A stretch of 64,000 nt of DNA from contig NZ_VSRN01000001.1 in the NCBI RefSeq assembly GCF_008369915.1, forward strand, positions 1,364,001 to 1,428,000. Reading direction: 5' to 3'. Positions 24,248 through 32,987 of this stretch are shown one piece after another. Position 1 is the first letter of the stretch. Each line of letters starts with the position of its first letter. Below the pieces are notes generated by a model that was not told the DNA's origin, made no database searches, and was given only the letters and a program-made list of their open reading frames with translations. Source of the DNA: Dyadobacter sp. UC 10. GTDB lineage: Bacteria; Bacteroidota; Bacteroidia; Cytophagales; Spirosomataceae. A program made the translations under genes and the position numbers.

Positions 24248-24748
24248 ATGAATGTATCAATCATAGTAGCAGTATCCGATAACGGTGTTATCGGCAAAGA
24301 CAATCAGTTGTTGTGGCGGTTGCCGGATGATTTAAAGCGTTTTAAACAATTGACGTTGGGTCACCCGATGATTATGGGAAGGAAGACATTTGAATCGATC
24401 GGAAAACCTTTGCCGGGCCGTACATCGATTGTGGTAACGCGCAATGCAGATTTCAGTCACGAGGGTGTGGTTACAACCCATTCTCTGGAATCAGCCATAG
24501 AAGCTGCGCGGCAAATCGAAACGGATGAAATTTTCATTATTGGCGGCGGTGAATTATACCGGCAGGCGCAGGAAATTGCAGACAGGTTATATGTAACCGA
24601 AGTGCATACCGAGATTGACGGAGATACGTACTTTCAGATCGCTGAACCAGCACTGTGGAAGGAGACGGAGCGCAGTGTGCACGAACACGACGAGAGACAT
24701 TCTTTTAAATTCGACTTTGTAAATTACTCTAGAAAAGCTGACAATTAA
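24248..24748 (+). CDS. folA: Dihydrofolate reductase
   Basis: NADPH-dependent reduction of dihydrofolate to tetrahydrofolate; 166 residues. Motifs: SIIVAVSDNGVIGKDNQLLWRLPDDLKRFKQLT with the active-site Asp, MIMGRKTFESIGKPLPGR, and IFIIGGGELYRQA. Together with fmt upstream it belongs to one-carbon metabolism. The REP cluster lies immediately upstream and may separate the transcripts. Confidence 0.97.
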   Translation: MNVSIIVAVSDNGVIGKDNQLLWRLPDDLKRFKQLTLGHPMIMGRKTFESIGKPLPGRTSIVVTRNADFSHEGVVTTHSLESAIEAARQIETDEIFIIGGGELYRQAQEIADRLYVTEVHTEIDGDTYFQIAEPALWKETERSVHEHDERHSFKFDFVNYSRKADN

Positions 24749-24790
24749 GTACTTTTGCATTGACGTAACCCAAAGTGACTCTATTTAAGA

Positions 24791-25879
24791 ATGCAAATTG
24801 TAGTTGAAACCCTTACTATCGAATTAAGCACCACACCTGCAGACAAACGTCCGGTTTACATTACCGGGAGTTTCTGTAAATGGCTTCCCGACCTGGAAGA
24901 ATTCCGAATGACACTCGTAGAACCCGGGCAGTACGTTTTTCAATTTCCCGAAGATGCAGAACTTACGTTCCCGCTCGAATACAAATACACCCGGGGGGGA
25001 TGGGACCAGGTGGAGCTGGATCAATTTGGCAATCCGTATGCCAATCGGGTGATCATCGAAAAGGATATTGTAGTTCAGGATGTTGTGACACGCTGGCAAA
25101 CTGATGTCTTAAAAAAAACCGACCTGTCCCCTATTATAGAGCTTGTCTCTGAGAATTTCGATATCCCACAATTTGGCAGAACGAGAAAAATACAAGTGCT
25201 GCTCCCGCACGATTATTACGACAGGCCTGATTTAAGCTTTCCAGTCCTTTATATGACAGACGGCCAGAATCTTTTTGGCGAGGGCTCTGAATATGGAAAC
25301 TGGAAAATCGATCAAAGCCTCAAAAAGCTGGCGACAGAAGGGAAATCCGGAGTAATCATCGTGGCGATTGATCATGGAGATGAAGAAAGGATCGAGGAGC
25401 TTTCCCCTTATGCTAATGCGAAGCTGGGTAAAGGGAGAGGTGAGCATTTTTTAAGGTTCATTTCTGAAACCCTCAAACCCTATATGGATGAAACATACCG
25501 TACCAAAACTGACCGGCTTAACACCGGAATCGGTGGTAGCTCGGTCGGCGGACTTTTGAGCATATATGCGGCGTTAATGTTCCCCCAGGTGTTTGGCCGG
25601 ATCATGGCATTTTCGCCTTCTCTCTGGGTTTCCCAACGCATCTATTTCGATGTGATACACTTTTTCGAGCCTTTTGAAACACGGATCTATTTATACGCAG
25701 GAGGGAAAGAAGGTGCCAATATGCTGCCAAACTTCGAAAAATTGACCGAATCGCTCGAAACACAGCGATTTGGCTACGATCGTGTTCAGATCAAAACCAA
25801 CATTGACCCAAAAGGCCAGCATTCAGAAAAGCAATGGAGCAAGGAGTTTCCGGTTGCTTTGAAATGGTTGTTTTTTTAA
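24791..25879 (+). CDS. Esterase-D-like alpha/beta hydrolase with N-terminal starch-binding-like domain
   Basis: 362 residues. The N-terminal 100 or so residues (VYITGSFCKWLPD, PLEYKYTRGGWDQVELDQFGN) look like a CBM20/CBM48-type beta-sandwich. The rest is a putative esterase domain (FPVLYMTDGQNLFG, nucleophile GIGGSSVGGLLSIYAA, C-terminal catalytic His region in KGQHSEKQW). No signal peptide, so probably cytosolic. It resembles enterochelin-esterase-type hydrolases; the ester substrate is unknown. It follows folA by 42 bp and may be co-transcribed. Confidence 0.87.
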   Translation: MQIVVETLTIELSTTPADKRPVYITGSFCKWLPDLEEFRMTLVEPGQYVFQFPEDAELTFPLEYKYTRGGWDQVELDQFGNPYANRVIIEKDIVVQDVVTRWQTDVLKKTDLSPIIELVSENFDIPQFGRTRKIQVLLPHDYYDRPDLSFPVLYMTDGQNLFGEGSEYGNWKIDQSLKKLATEGKSGVIIVAIDHGDEERIEELSPYANAKLGKGRGEHFLRFISETLKPYMDETYRTKTDRLNTGIGGSSVGGLLSIYAALMFPQVFGRIMAFSPSLWVSQRIYFDVIHFFEPFETRIYLYAGGKEGANMLPNFEKLTESLETQRFGYDRVQIKTNIDPKGQHSEKQWSKEFPVALKWLFF

Positions 25880-25880
25880 A

Positions 25881-25976
25881 TAGGGAGGAAGGGAGGAACG
25901 GAGAAAGGGACGAAGGAAAATGAAAAAGGGAAGAATGCAGAAGTATCTGCTCCTCTTCCCTTTTTCATTTTCCTTC
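25881..25976. terminator. Purine-rich repeat and 23-bp perfect inverted repeat between convergent genes
   Basis: GGGAGGAA-like units (25883-25911) lead into a 23-nt arm (25912-25934) whose exact reverse complement is at 25954-25976, with a 19-nt loop. It lies between the ends of the esterase gene and hslU and nearly touches the hslU stop. Probably a shared bidirectional terminator. Confidence 0.7.
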
Positions 25977-25978
25977 CT

Positions 25979-27373
25979 CTACAATATATACTGACTCAAA
26001 TCCCGGTTTTTCACTAGATGAGACAGCTTCTCTGATACCATTTCCGCGGTCACCGTGATTTGCGAATCCGCTCCGATCACATCGGGGATATCGAACATGA
26101 AGTCATTCAATAGCAGACTCATAACCGTTTGTAAACGCCTTGCACCAATATTTTCAACTTCGCTATTGACTTCAAAAGCGATCTTCGCCATTTCCTGGAG
26201 TGCGCCGTCTTCAAACGTCAGCTCCACCCCTTCCGCTTCCATCATCGCTTCGTATTGCTTGGTCAGTGCGTTTTTTGGGGTTTTTAGTATCTGATAAAAG
26301 TCCGACTCGGTCAGACTGTTCAGCTCTACCCGGATCGGGAAACGCCCCTGCAACTCGGGGATTAAATCGGAAGGCTTCGAGACATGGAAAGCCCCGGCGG
26401 CTACGAAAAGAATATGGTCTGTATTGATCACGCCATGTTTTGTATTGACGGCGCTACCTTCCACAATAGGTAGCAAATCGCGCTGCACACCTTCGCGGCT
26501 CACATCCGGCCCGCCGCTTCCGCCCGATCGGCTGGACGCCACTTTATCAATTTCATCAATAAAAATGATCCCCAGATTCTCCGCTTTTTTGATTGCCTCC
26601 ACCTTCACTTCGTCCATGTCGATCAGCTTGGAAGCTTCTTCATCCAGCAATATCTTTCTCGCTTCTTCAACGGTCACCTTCCTCTTCTTTCCACGCCTCG
26701 GCATCATATTGCCGATCATTTCCTGGATATTCATCATCGAAACATCGTCCACAGCGCCACCGATCATACCGACATTCGGCATTTGATTTTGCTGCACTTC
26801 GATTTCAATTTTACGACTATCCAGCTCTCCATTTCTTATTTTTTCCCGAAAACGCTCCCTGGTACGCTGGTTCAGCTCACCGTCATCTTCCGGCATTTCG
26901 TCAGTTCCATTCTCAGTTTTTGTGCGTGGAACGCCTGAACCGTGCACAGGCGGGATCAATGCGTCCAGAATAATATCCTCCACAGCCTGTTCGGCCTTGA
27001 TTTTCACTTCCTCTTTCTTCTGCATTCGCACCATTCCCACAGCCTGCTCTACTAAATCGCGCACCATACTTTCCACATCTCGGCCCACGTAACCTACTTC
27101 CGTAAATTTAGAAGCCTCCACTTTCACAAATGGTGCATCTGCAATTTTGGCAAGGCGACGGGCTATTTCTGTTTTTCCAACGCCGGTTGCGCCGATCATC
27201 AATATGTTATTCGGAATAATCTCTTTCTGAATGTCTGCGGGGCTGTTCATTCTTCTCCACCTGTTCCGCAAGGCGATCGCGACATTCCGTTTCGCGTCAT
27301 TTTGTCCGATTATGTATTGGTCAAGCTCAAAAACGATTTGGCGGGGGGTCAGGCGATTTAAGTGTTCAGTCAT
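25979..27373 (-). CDS. hslU: HslU, ATPase subunit of the HslUV protease
   Basis: AAA+ unfoldase of 464 residues. Walker A GATGVGKT is at 61-68 and the pore motif GYVGRD is near 94. An intermediate I-domain follows (about 110-245, acidic and charged). Walker B is IIFIDEIDK, the sensor region is LIPELQGRFPIRVEL, and the C-terminal tail DLSQYIL fits the HslU tail that docks into HslV. The peptidase gene hslV is not adjacent in this window. Monocistronic by appearance, ending in the shared inverted repeat. Confidence 0.97.
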   Translation of the reverse strand: MTEHLNRLTPRQIVFELDQYIIGQNDAKRNVAIALRNRWRRMNSPADIQKEIIPNNILMIGATGVGKTEIARRLAKIADAPFVKVEASKFTEVGYVGRDVESMVRDLVEQAVGMVRMQKKEEVKIKAEQAVEDIILDALIPPVHGSGVPRTKTENGTDEMPEDDGELNQRTRERFREKIRNGELDSRKIEIEVQQNQMPNVGMIGGAVDDVSMMNIQEMIGNMMPRRGKKRKVTVEEARKILLDEEASKLIDMDEVKVEAIKKAENLGIIFIDEIDKVASSRSGGSGGPDVSREGVQRDLLPIVEGSAVNTKHGVINTDHILFVAAGAFHVSKPSDLIPELQGRFPIRVELNSLTESDFYQILKTPKNALTKQYEAMMEAEGVELTFEDGALQEMAKIAFEVNSEVENIGARRLQTVMSLLLNDFMFDIPDVIGADSQITVTAEMVSEKLSHLVKNRDLSQYIL

Positions 27374-27578
27374 CGTATGTTATATCAATAGGTAAAATAA
27401 TATGTGTTTCAAACCTGCATTCTGTCAAAAACGAAATAGCAGGTCTTTTTAATAATGATCTTTCAGGAAATGAATGCATTTCAGGTCTTATCCGAAAAGA
27501 ACTATGCCGGTACAAAATGTCATACTGCAACCGTTTGCATTTATTTCCGGAATTGATCCTTCTTCCATCCCCTTGCAT

Positions 27579-27586
27579 TACATTTG
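27579..27586 (+). promoter_or_regulatory. Candidate -7 element for the GH92 gene
   Basis: TACATTTG is a full match to TAnnTTTG; only ATTG-like sequence stands upstream as a -33 candidate. Transcription would start near 27593, which leaves about 36 nt before the ATG at 27629 and excludes the in-frame TTG at 27584 as the start. Confidence 0.5.
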
Positions 27587-27628
27587 TCGCGATTACACAA
27601 TTCTCTGACCTATATCTGCTTCGGTTCA

Positions 27629-29911
27629 ATGAAAAAAAGTTACTTCTGTCTGATACTATTCCTTTTAAATAGCGCTATTGTATTTGCTCAAACGGCGGAA
27701 AAGCCAAAACTGGTTGACTATGTAAACCCTTTGATGGGGACGCAATCGAAATTCAGTTTGTCGGCGGGCAATACTTACCCGGCTATTGCATTACCCTGGG
27801 GCATGAATTTCTGGATGCCGCAAACCGGAAAAATGGGTGACGGATGGAGTTATATGTACGACGCAGAGAAGATCCGCGGCTTCAAGCAGACCCACCAGCC
27901 TAGCCCCTGGATAAATGATTACGGCCAGTTTTCCATTATGCCGGTCACAGGAAAATTGAAGATCGATGAAGAGGCGCGCGCCAGCTGGTTTTCCCACAAA
28001 GCCGAAACTGCCAAACCACATTATTATAAGGTATACCTGGCAGATTACGACGTTACGACAGAGATCGCGCCTACCGAAAGAGCGGCCCAGTTCCGTTTCA
28101 CATTTCCAGAATCCGACAGTTCATTTGTACTGCTTGATGCATTTGACAGAGGTTCTTACGTCAAAATTATCCCGGCAGAACGCAAGATCATCGGCTACAC
28201 TACCAAAAACAGTGGTGGTGTACCGGCTAATTTTAAAAACTATTTTGTGCTGATCTTCGATAAAGCATTCACATTCAACTCGGCATTCAGAGGTAAGCAA
28301 CTGGCGAAAGATACTTTGGAACTGAAGGCAAATCATGTGGGTGCGGTGATTGGTTTTAAAACAAAACGGGGCGAAAAAGTTGGATTGAAAGTAGCCTCTT
28401 CATTTATCAGTCCCGAACAGGCTGAGCTGAACCTGCAACGTGAGCTGGGTACTGACAGTTTTGATGTTACGAAAGACAAAGGTGAGAAGGCCTGGAACCA
28501 GGAGCTCTCCCGCATTCAGGTGGAAGGCGACAATATCGATCAGATCCGCACTTTTTACTCCTGCCTTTACCGCGTGCTATTATTCCCGAGGAAGTTTTAT
28601 GAATTTGATAAAGCGAATAAAATAGTCCATTACAGTCCCTACAATGGCGAAGTGCTGCCGGGATATATGTTCACCGACAATGGTTTCTGGGATACTTTCC
28701 GCGCAGTTTTCCCATTCTTCACCTTAATGTACCCGACTTTGAACGGGCAGATTATGGAAGGTTTGGCGAATGCTTACGATGAAAGTGGCTTCCTGCCTGA
28801 GTGGGCGAGTCCGGGACATCGAGACTGTATGATCGGTTCCAATTCAGCGTCACTCATCGCCGATTCTTACGTAAAAGGAATCCGCGGCTACGATATCAAT
28901 AAACTGTACGAAGCAATACTGAAAAACACAGAGAATGCGGGGCCAGTGAGCTCAGTGGGCCGTTTTGGTCACGAATATTATAACGAGCTGGGCTATGTGC
29001 CTTATGATGTAAAAGTGAATGAAAACGCCGCCAGAACGTTGGAATATGCGTATGCCGATTTCTGTATCGCGCAGCTGGGCAAAGAATTAAAAAAACCGCA
29101 AAAGGAAGTCGACCTTTACCTGAAAAGAAGCCAGAACTACCGCAACCTTTTTGACCCTGAAACCAAATGGATGCGCGGCAAAAACAAGGACGGGCAGTTT
29201 CAAAAACCATTCAATCCATTCAAGTGGGGTGATGCATTTACGGAAGGAAACAGCATTCACTATACCTGGTCTGTCTTTCAGGATGTTAAAGGTTTGATTG
29301 GATTGATGGGCGGACGAGAGGCATTTGTTCAGAAACTCGATACCGTTTTCAAATTGCCGCCGATCTTCGACGATAGCTACTACGGTTTCCCGATCCACGA
29401 AATCCGCGAAATGCAGATTATGAATATGGGTAACTACGCGCATGGAAACCAGCCGATCCAGCACATGATTTACCTGTACAACTACGCTGGTGCGCCGGAT
29501 AAGGCACAATATTGGTCGAGACAGGTAATGCGCAGATTGTATCAGCCTACACCAGACGGTTATTGCGGCGACGAAGACAATGGACAGACTTCCGCCTGGT
29601 ACGTGTTTTCCTCGCTGGGTTTCTATCCGGTTACCCCGGGAACAACGCAGTACGTGATTGGCTCGCCACTTTTCAAGAAAGCGACGCTGACGATGGAGAA
29701 TGGCAAGAAATTTGTAGTACAGGCCCCTGGCAACAGCGATATAAATATGTACATCCAGGCAGCTAACCTGAACGGAAAAAGCTACGGAAATACATACCTC
29801 GAACACGCAGATATTCAAAAAGGAGGCACGGTGCAGTTTAATATGGGCAGCAAACCTTCCAAAACCTGGGGAACCAAGCCAGAAGCAGCGCCGTTTTCGT
29901 TGAGCAAGTAG
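27629..29911 (+). CDS. GH92 family alpha-1,2-mannosidase-like glycosidase
   Basis: Secreted calcium-dependent glycosidase of family GH92, acting on alpha-mannosides such as N-glycan or yeast mannan. 760 residues from the ATG at 27629, with signal peptide MKKSYFCLILFLLNSAIVFAQ. Family blocks are VDYVNPLMGTQSKF near the N-terminus, LPGYMFTDNGFWDTFRAVFPF, LPEWASPGHRDCMIGSNSASLIADSY, and the active-site stretch NMGNYAHGNQPIQHMIYLYN with GYCGDEDNGQTSAWYVFSSLGFYPV. No SusCD pair adjoins it. A heptamer repeat array begins 6 bp after the stop. Confidence 0.95.
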   Translation: MKKSYFCLILFLLNSAIVFAQTAEKPKLVDYVNPLMGTQSKFSLSAGNTYPAIALPWGMNFWMPQTGKMGDGWSYMYDAEKIRGFKQTHQPSPWINDYGQFSIMPVTGKLKIDEEARASWFSHKAETAKPHYYKVYLADYDVTTEIAPTERAAQFRFTFPESDSSFVLLDAFDRGSYVKIIPAERKIIGYTTKNSGGVPANFKNYFVLIFDKAFTFNSAFRGKQLAKDTLELKANHVGAVIGFKTKRGEKVGLKVASSFISPEQAELNLQRELGTDSFDVTKDKGEKAWNQELSRIQVEGDNIDQIRTFYSCLYRVLLFPRKFYEFDKANKIVHYSPYNGEVLPGYMFTDNGFWDTFRAVFPFFTLMYPTLNGQIMEGLANAYDESGFLPEWASPGHRDCMIGSNSASLIADSYVKGIRGYDINKLYEAILKNTENAGPVSSVGRFGHEYYNELGYVPYDVKVNENAARTLEYAYADFCIAQLGKELKKPQKEVDLYLKRSQNYRNLFDPETKWMRGKNKDGQFQKPFNPFKWGDAFTEGNSIHYTWSVFQDVKGLIGLMGGREAFVQKLDTVFKLPPIFDDSYYGFPIHEIREMQIMNMGNYAHGNQPIQHMIYLYNYAGAPDKAQYWSRQVMRRLYQPTPDGYCGDEDNGQTSAWYVFSSLGFYPVTPGTTQYVIGSPLFKKATLTMENGKKFVVQAPGNSDINMYIQAANLNGKSYGNTYLEHADIQKGGTVQFNMGSKPSKTWGTKPEAAPFSLSK

Positions 29912-29917
29912 GGGCTG

Positions 29918-30090
29918 GCTGTTAGCTGTTAGCTGTTAGCTGTTAGCTGTTAGCTGTTAGCTGTTAGCTGTTAGCTGTTAGCTGTTAGCTGTTAAAGTAA
30001 TCACAGCGTTTACTTTGAAGTTCCTGAACAACATTTTAAAATACATCAAACTAAAAGCCAATAGCTAAAAGCCAATAGCTTACAGCCTAA
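29918..30090. repeat. Eleven tandem GCTGTTA units plus inverted partner arm
   Basis: Positions 29918-29994 are exactly eleven copies of the heptamer GCTGTTA. After about 55 bp a right arm (about 30051-30090) carries AAAGCCAATAGC repeats, the approximate reverse complement of GCTATTGGCTTTTAG-type heptamers. It fills the gap between the GH92 and aldo/keto reductase genes. Copy number is likely to vary by slippage. Confidence 0.85.
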
Positions 30091-30101
30091 AACTTAAAAC
30101 C

Positions 30102-31115
30102 ATGCAATACCGAAAAGTAGGTAATTCCGACCACCCTGAGAAACCTGATCTTGAACTATCTGTGATCACCTTCGGCGCCTGGGCTGCCGGGGGATGGATG
30201 TGGGGAGGATCGGAAAGAAGTGAAGCCGTGAATGCGATCCGTGATTCGTACGATGCGGGCGTGACTTCCATTGATACCGCGCCGGTGTACGGGCAGGGAT
30301 TGAGTGAGGAAATTGTAGGTGAGGCGATTAAAGATATTTCCCGCGATAAAGTCCAGATCCTGACCAAGTATGGCATGCGCTGGGACGTCACGACCGGCGA
30401 TTTTGCAATGCATAGCAAAAACAATGAAGGCCAGGAAATTGATATTTACAAATATGCCGCGAAAGACAGCATTATCAAGGAATGCGAAGACAGCCTGAAA
30501 CGCCTCGGCACGGATTATATCGACCTTTATCAAATCCACTGGCACGATAAAACCACGCCGATCGAAGAAACGATGGAAGCCGTGAGCCTGCTCATAAAAC
30601 AGGGAAAAGTTCGATTCGCTGGTGTGTGTAACTACGACGCAGCCTTAATGCGTGAAGCTTCCCAATACATTAATCTCGTTTCCGATCAGGTGCCTTACAG
30701 TATGGTGAAAAGAGGTATTGAAAAAGAACTGGTACCCTATTGCATTGAACACGAGAAATCTATCCTGGCATATAGTCCGATGGAACGTGGCTTGTTAACT
30801 GGCAAAATGAAGCCGGGGCATCAATTTGCAGCAGACGATCACCGCGCTTCTCTGTATTTTTTTAAAGACGAAAACCTGAAAAGGGTTAATGACTTTCTTG
30901 CTATAATAAAACCGATTGCCGACGAAAAGAATGCGACGCTCGGACAACTGGTTTTGCGCTGGACTGTGGAGCAACCTGGTATTACGATCGCGCTGGCAGG
31001 CGCCAGGGATTCTAAACAGGCCCTTGAAAATGCTGCCGCAATTGATATTTCGCTGAGCGTAGACGAAATCAATACGATCACAACACACTTAAATCAGCTG
31101 GAATTAGTTAAATAA
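30102..31115 (+). CDS. Aldo/keto reductase
   Basis: NADPH-dependent oxidoreductase with a TIM barrel, 337 residues. Catalytic features: SIDTAPVYGQGLSEEIVGEAI (Asp and Tyr), QILTKYGMRW (Lys), and DYIDLYQIHWHD (His). The C-terminal cofactor loop has TIALAGARDSKQALENAAA. The pattern fits the yeast-type AKR group acting on sugars or aldehydes; substrate not known. A terminator follows at 31121. Confidence 0.93.
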   Translation: MQYRKVGNSDHPEKPDLELSVITFGAWAAGGWMWGGSERSEAVNAIRDSYDAGVTSIDTAPVYGQGLSEEIVGEAIKDISRDKVQILTKYGMRWDVTTGDFAMHSKNNEGQEIDIYKYAAKDSIIKECEDSLKRLGTDYIDLYQIHWHDKTTPIEETMEAVSLLIKQGKVRFAGVCNYDAALMREASQYINLVSDQVPYSMVKRGIEKELVPYCIEHEKSILAYSPMERGLLTGKMKPGHQFAADDHRASLYFFKDENLKRVNDFLAIIKPIADEKNATLGQLVLRWTVEQPGITIALAGARDSKQALENAAAIDISLSVDEINTITTHLNQLELVK

Positions 31116-31120
31116 TGGGA

Positions 31121-31154
31121 AAAGCGCGCCGCAAACCAGGGGCGCTTTCTTTTT
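31121..31154 (+). terminator. Terminator after the aldo/keto reductase gene
   Basis: AAAGCGCGCC (31121-31130) pairs with GGGGCGCTTT (31139-31148) with one G-G mismatch, followed by CTTTTT. Confidence 0.75.
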
Positions 31155-31207
31155 ACAAGCTCAATACACTTTCTAAAATTAAATCAAGCTTTTATTCACC
31201 GTAATCT

Positions 31208-32386
31208 ATGAACAAAAATTCTTCTGTTTTCAAGAAATACCTTCCGCTCGCGCTGGGAGGTTTATTATTGTCTGCCTCCGTCGGATTGATGAGCTACAAC
31301 ACCCCTTCAAACGGTCCAGGCAAAAGTTTTCTGGCAGAATCCGACCTGAAAGTGGATACAGTGGCAACTGGCCTGACCATGCCCTGGGCTTCTGCATTGC
31401 TTCCTAACGGCGATATTTTAGTAACTGAACGTGGTGGAAAATTGCGCCTGGTTTCGAAAGGCCAGCTAGATGCTACGCCTGTTTCAGGTATCCCGGAAGT
31501 TTGGTATAAAGGGCAAGGCGGCTTGCTGGATATTGCGCTGCACCCGGATTATAAGACAAATGGCTGGATCTATATCAGCTATTCTTCTCCTAAAAAGGAT
31601 GGTGAAGAAGGCGACGATGGCGGCGCAAATACGGCATTGATGCGCGCAAAATTGAAAGGCAAAGAGCTGACCGATATTCAGCATTTGTTCAAGGCGCTGC
31701 CGAATGTAAAAGGGAATGTCCACTTTGGCGGTCGCATTGTTTTTGATAAAAAAGGCTACGTATTTCTTTCTTTGGGAGAAAGAGGCCAGAAGGAAAATTC
31801 GCAGAACCTGAGCAAAGACCAGGGAAAAGTGGTAAGGCTATTTGAAGACGGAAAAATCCCTACTGATAATCCATTTGTAAAAACAGCAGGTGCAAAACCT
31901 GAGATCTGGACTTATGGTCACCGTAACCCGCAGGGAATGGTAATCCACCCGACTACCGGCGTGATCTGGGAACATGAGCACGGTCCACAAGGCGGAGACG
32001 AGTTGAATATCGTAGAAAAAGGCAAGAACTACGGCTGGCCGCTGATCACTTTTGGGATCGATTATGACAACAGTATTATTTCAAAAGATACTGCAAAGGC
32101 AGGTTTGGAACAGCCGGTGATTTATTGGAGACCTTCTATCGCGCCTTGCGGAATGACTTTCGTTTCGAGCGACAAATTCAAAGACTGGAAAGGCGACCTG
32201 ATCGTAGGTTCATTGAAGTTCATGCAGCTGCAACACCTTACTATTAAAGGGAATAAGGTGACCAAGCGCGAGGTAATTTTTGACAAGATCGGCCGCGTCC
32301 GCGACGTGCGACAGGGTTGGGACGGCAACATTTATGTAGTACTTGAAAACTCAGGTAAAGTGGTGCGTATCAGCCCAAAAAGCTAA
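31208..32386 (+). CDS. PQQ-dependent aldose sugar dehydrogenase (soluble, YliI-like)
   Basis: Exported beta-propeller dehydrogenase, 392 residues. The N-terminus has a hydrophobic signal (YLPLALGGLLLSASVGLMSY). Family pattern: VATGLTMPWASALLPNGDILVTERGGKLRLV, GGLLDIALHPDYKTNGWIYISYS, the catalytic-His-like region VHFGGRIVFDKKGYVFLSLGER, WTYGHRNPQGMVIHPTTG, and EHGPQGGDELNIV. It oxidises aldose sugars to lactones in the periplasm and needs PQQ, whose synthesis genes are not in the window. The cytochrome c gene follows after 7 bp and is the probable electron acceptor. Confidence 0.92.
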   Translation: MNKNSSVFKKYLPLALGGLLLSASVGLMSYNTPSNGPGKSFLAESDLKVDTVATGLTMPWASALLPNGDILVTERGGKLRLVSKGQLDATPVSGIPEVWYKGQGGLLDIALHPDYKTNGWIYISYSSPKKDGEEGDDGGANTALMRAKLKGKELTDIQHLFKALPNVKGNVHFGGRIVFDKKGYVFLSLGERGQKENSQNLSKDQGKVVRLFEDGKIPTDNPFVKTAGAKPEIWTYGHRNPQGMVIHPTTGVIWEHEHGPQGGDELNIVEKGKNYGWPLITFGIDYDNSIISKDTAKAGLEQPVIYWRPSIAPCGMTFVSSDKFKDWKGDLIVGSLKFMQLQHLTIKGNKVTKREVIFDKIGRVRDVRQGWDGNIYVVLENSGKVVRISPKS

Positions 32387-32393
32387 TTAATAC

Positions 32394-32804
32394 ATGAAAT
32401 CAATTTTGTTTTTACTTTCCGGAATTGTCTTTTGCTCCGCCGTTTTTCCGGTTCAGGACGAAGAGCTTGCCAAAAGCATAGAACGCGGCAAAATGGTTTA
32501 TTCGGAAAACTGCATTAGTTGTCACATGGGCACGGGCGAGGGTGTCACAGCTACTTTTCCACCTCTGGCCAAATCTGATTATTTCATGGAAAACCCGGAA
32601 AACGGGATCAAAGCCGTCAAATTCGGATTGATGGGCAAAGTCAAGGTGAACGGTGTTGACTATGACAATATGATGCCCAATCCCGGACTGGGAAATGACG
32701 AGATCGCCGATGTGATGAATTACATTATGAACTCATGGGGCAACTCTTCTGAGAAGAAAATGGTAACCGAGAAAATGGTGGAAGCTGTGGAAGAAAAGAA
32801 ATAG
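32394..32804 (+). CDS. Class I cytochrome c, periplasmic
   Basis: 136-residue exported monohaem cytochrome. Signal peptide MKSILFLLSGIVFCSAVFPV. The haem-binding CISCH is near residues 43-47, and the distal methionine is probably in DNMMPNPGLGNDEIADVMNYIMNSWG. It starts 7 bp after the PQQ dehydrogenase stop, so it very probably carries electrons from the sugar dehydrogenase to the respiratory chain. A short charged tail (VTEKMVEAVEEKK) follows the fold. Confidence 0.93.
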   Translation: MKSILFLLSGIVFCSAVFPVQDEELAKSIERGKMVYSENCISCHMGTGEGVTATFPPLAKSDYFMENPENGIKAVKFGLMGKVKVNGVDYDNMMPNPGLGNDEIADVMNYIMNSWGNSSEKKMVTEKMVEAVEEKK

Positions 32805-32823
32805 CATTCCCCTCTCAAATTTG

Positions 32824-32860
32824 AAAGCCGCGCAATCCTGGATTGTGCGGCTTTTCTTTT
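32824..32860 (+). terminator. Terminator of the dehydrogenase-cytochrome operon
   Basis: AAAGCCGCGCAATC (32824-32837) and GATTGTGCGGCTTT (32841-32854) form a 14-bp stem with one G-U pair and a 3-nt loop, followed by TCTTTT. Confidence 0.9.
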
Positions 32861-32922
32861 GCCTTTTTATAACTCAGTAAGGCAAACCAATAAACACTAT
32901 TTTAAATAAATCTAAATAAAAG

Positions 32923-32954
32923 CTTGTATCGCAAAAATACGCAGTTGATATTTG
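32923..32954 (+). promoter_or_regulatory. Candidate promoter for the siderophore-type TonB receptor
   Basis: CTTG (32923-32926) and GATATTTG (32947-32954) match three of four and seven of eight positions of the Bacteroidota -33 and -7 motifs, 20 bp apart. Transcription would start about 26 nt before the ATG at 32988. Confidence 0.4.
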
Positions 32955-32987
32955 CGCGCTATTAACTCCAAAGTCCAATTCATAAAA

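Noticed and set aside
27366..27629. 87-residue minus-strand ORF upstream of hslU
   Set aside because: It overlaps the hslU start and the GH92 promoter; no homology seen. Not an hslV remnant, since no N-terminal Thr or Ntn-hydrolase motif is present.
29087..29818. 243-residue minus-strand ORF
   Set aside because: Antisense to the conserved C-terminal half of the GH92 gene; no recognisable motifs.
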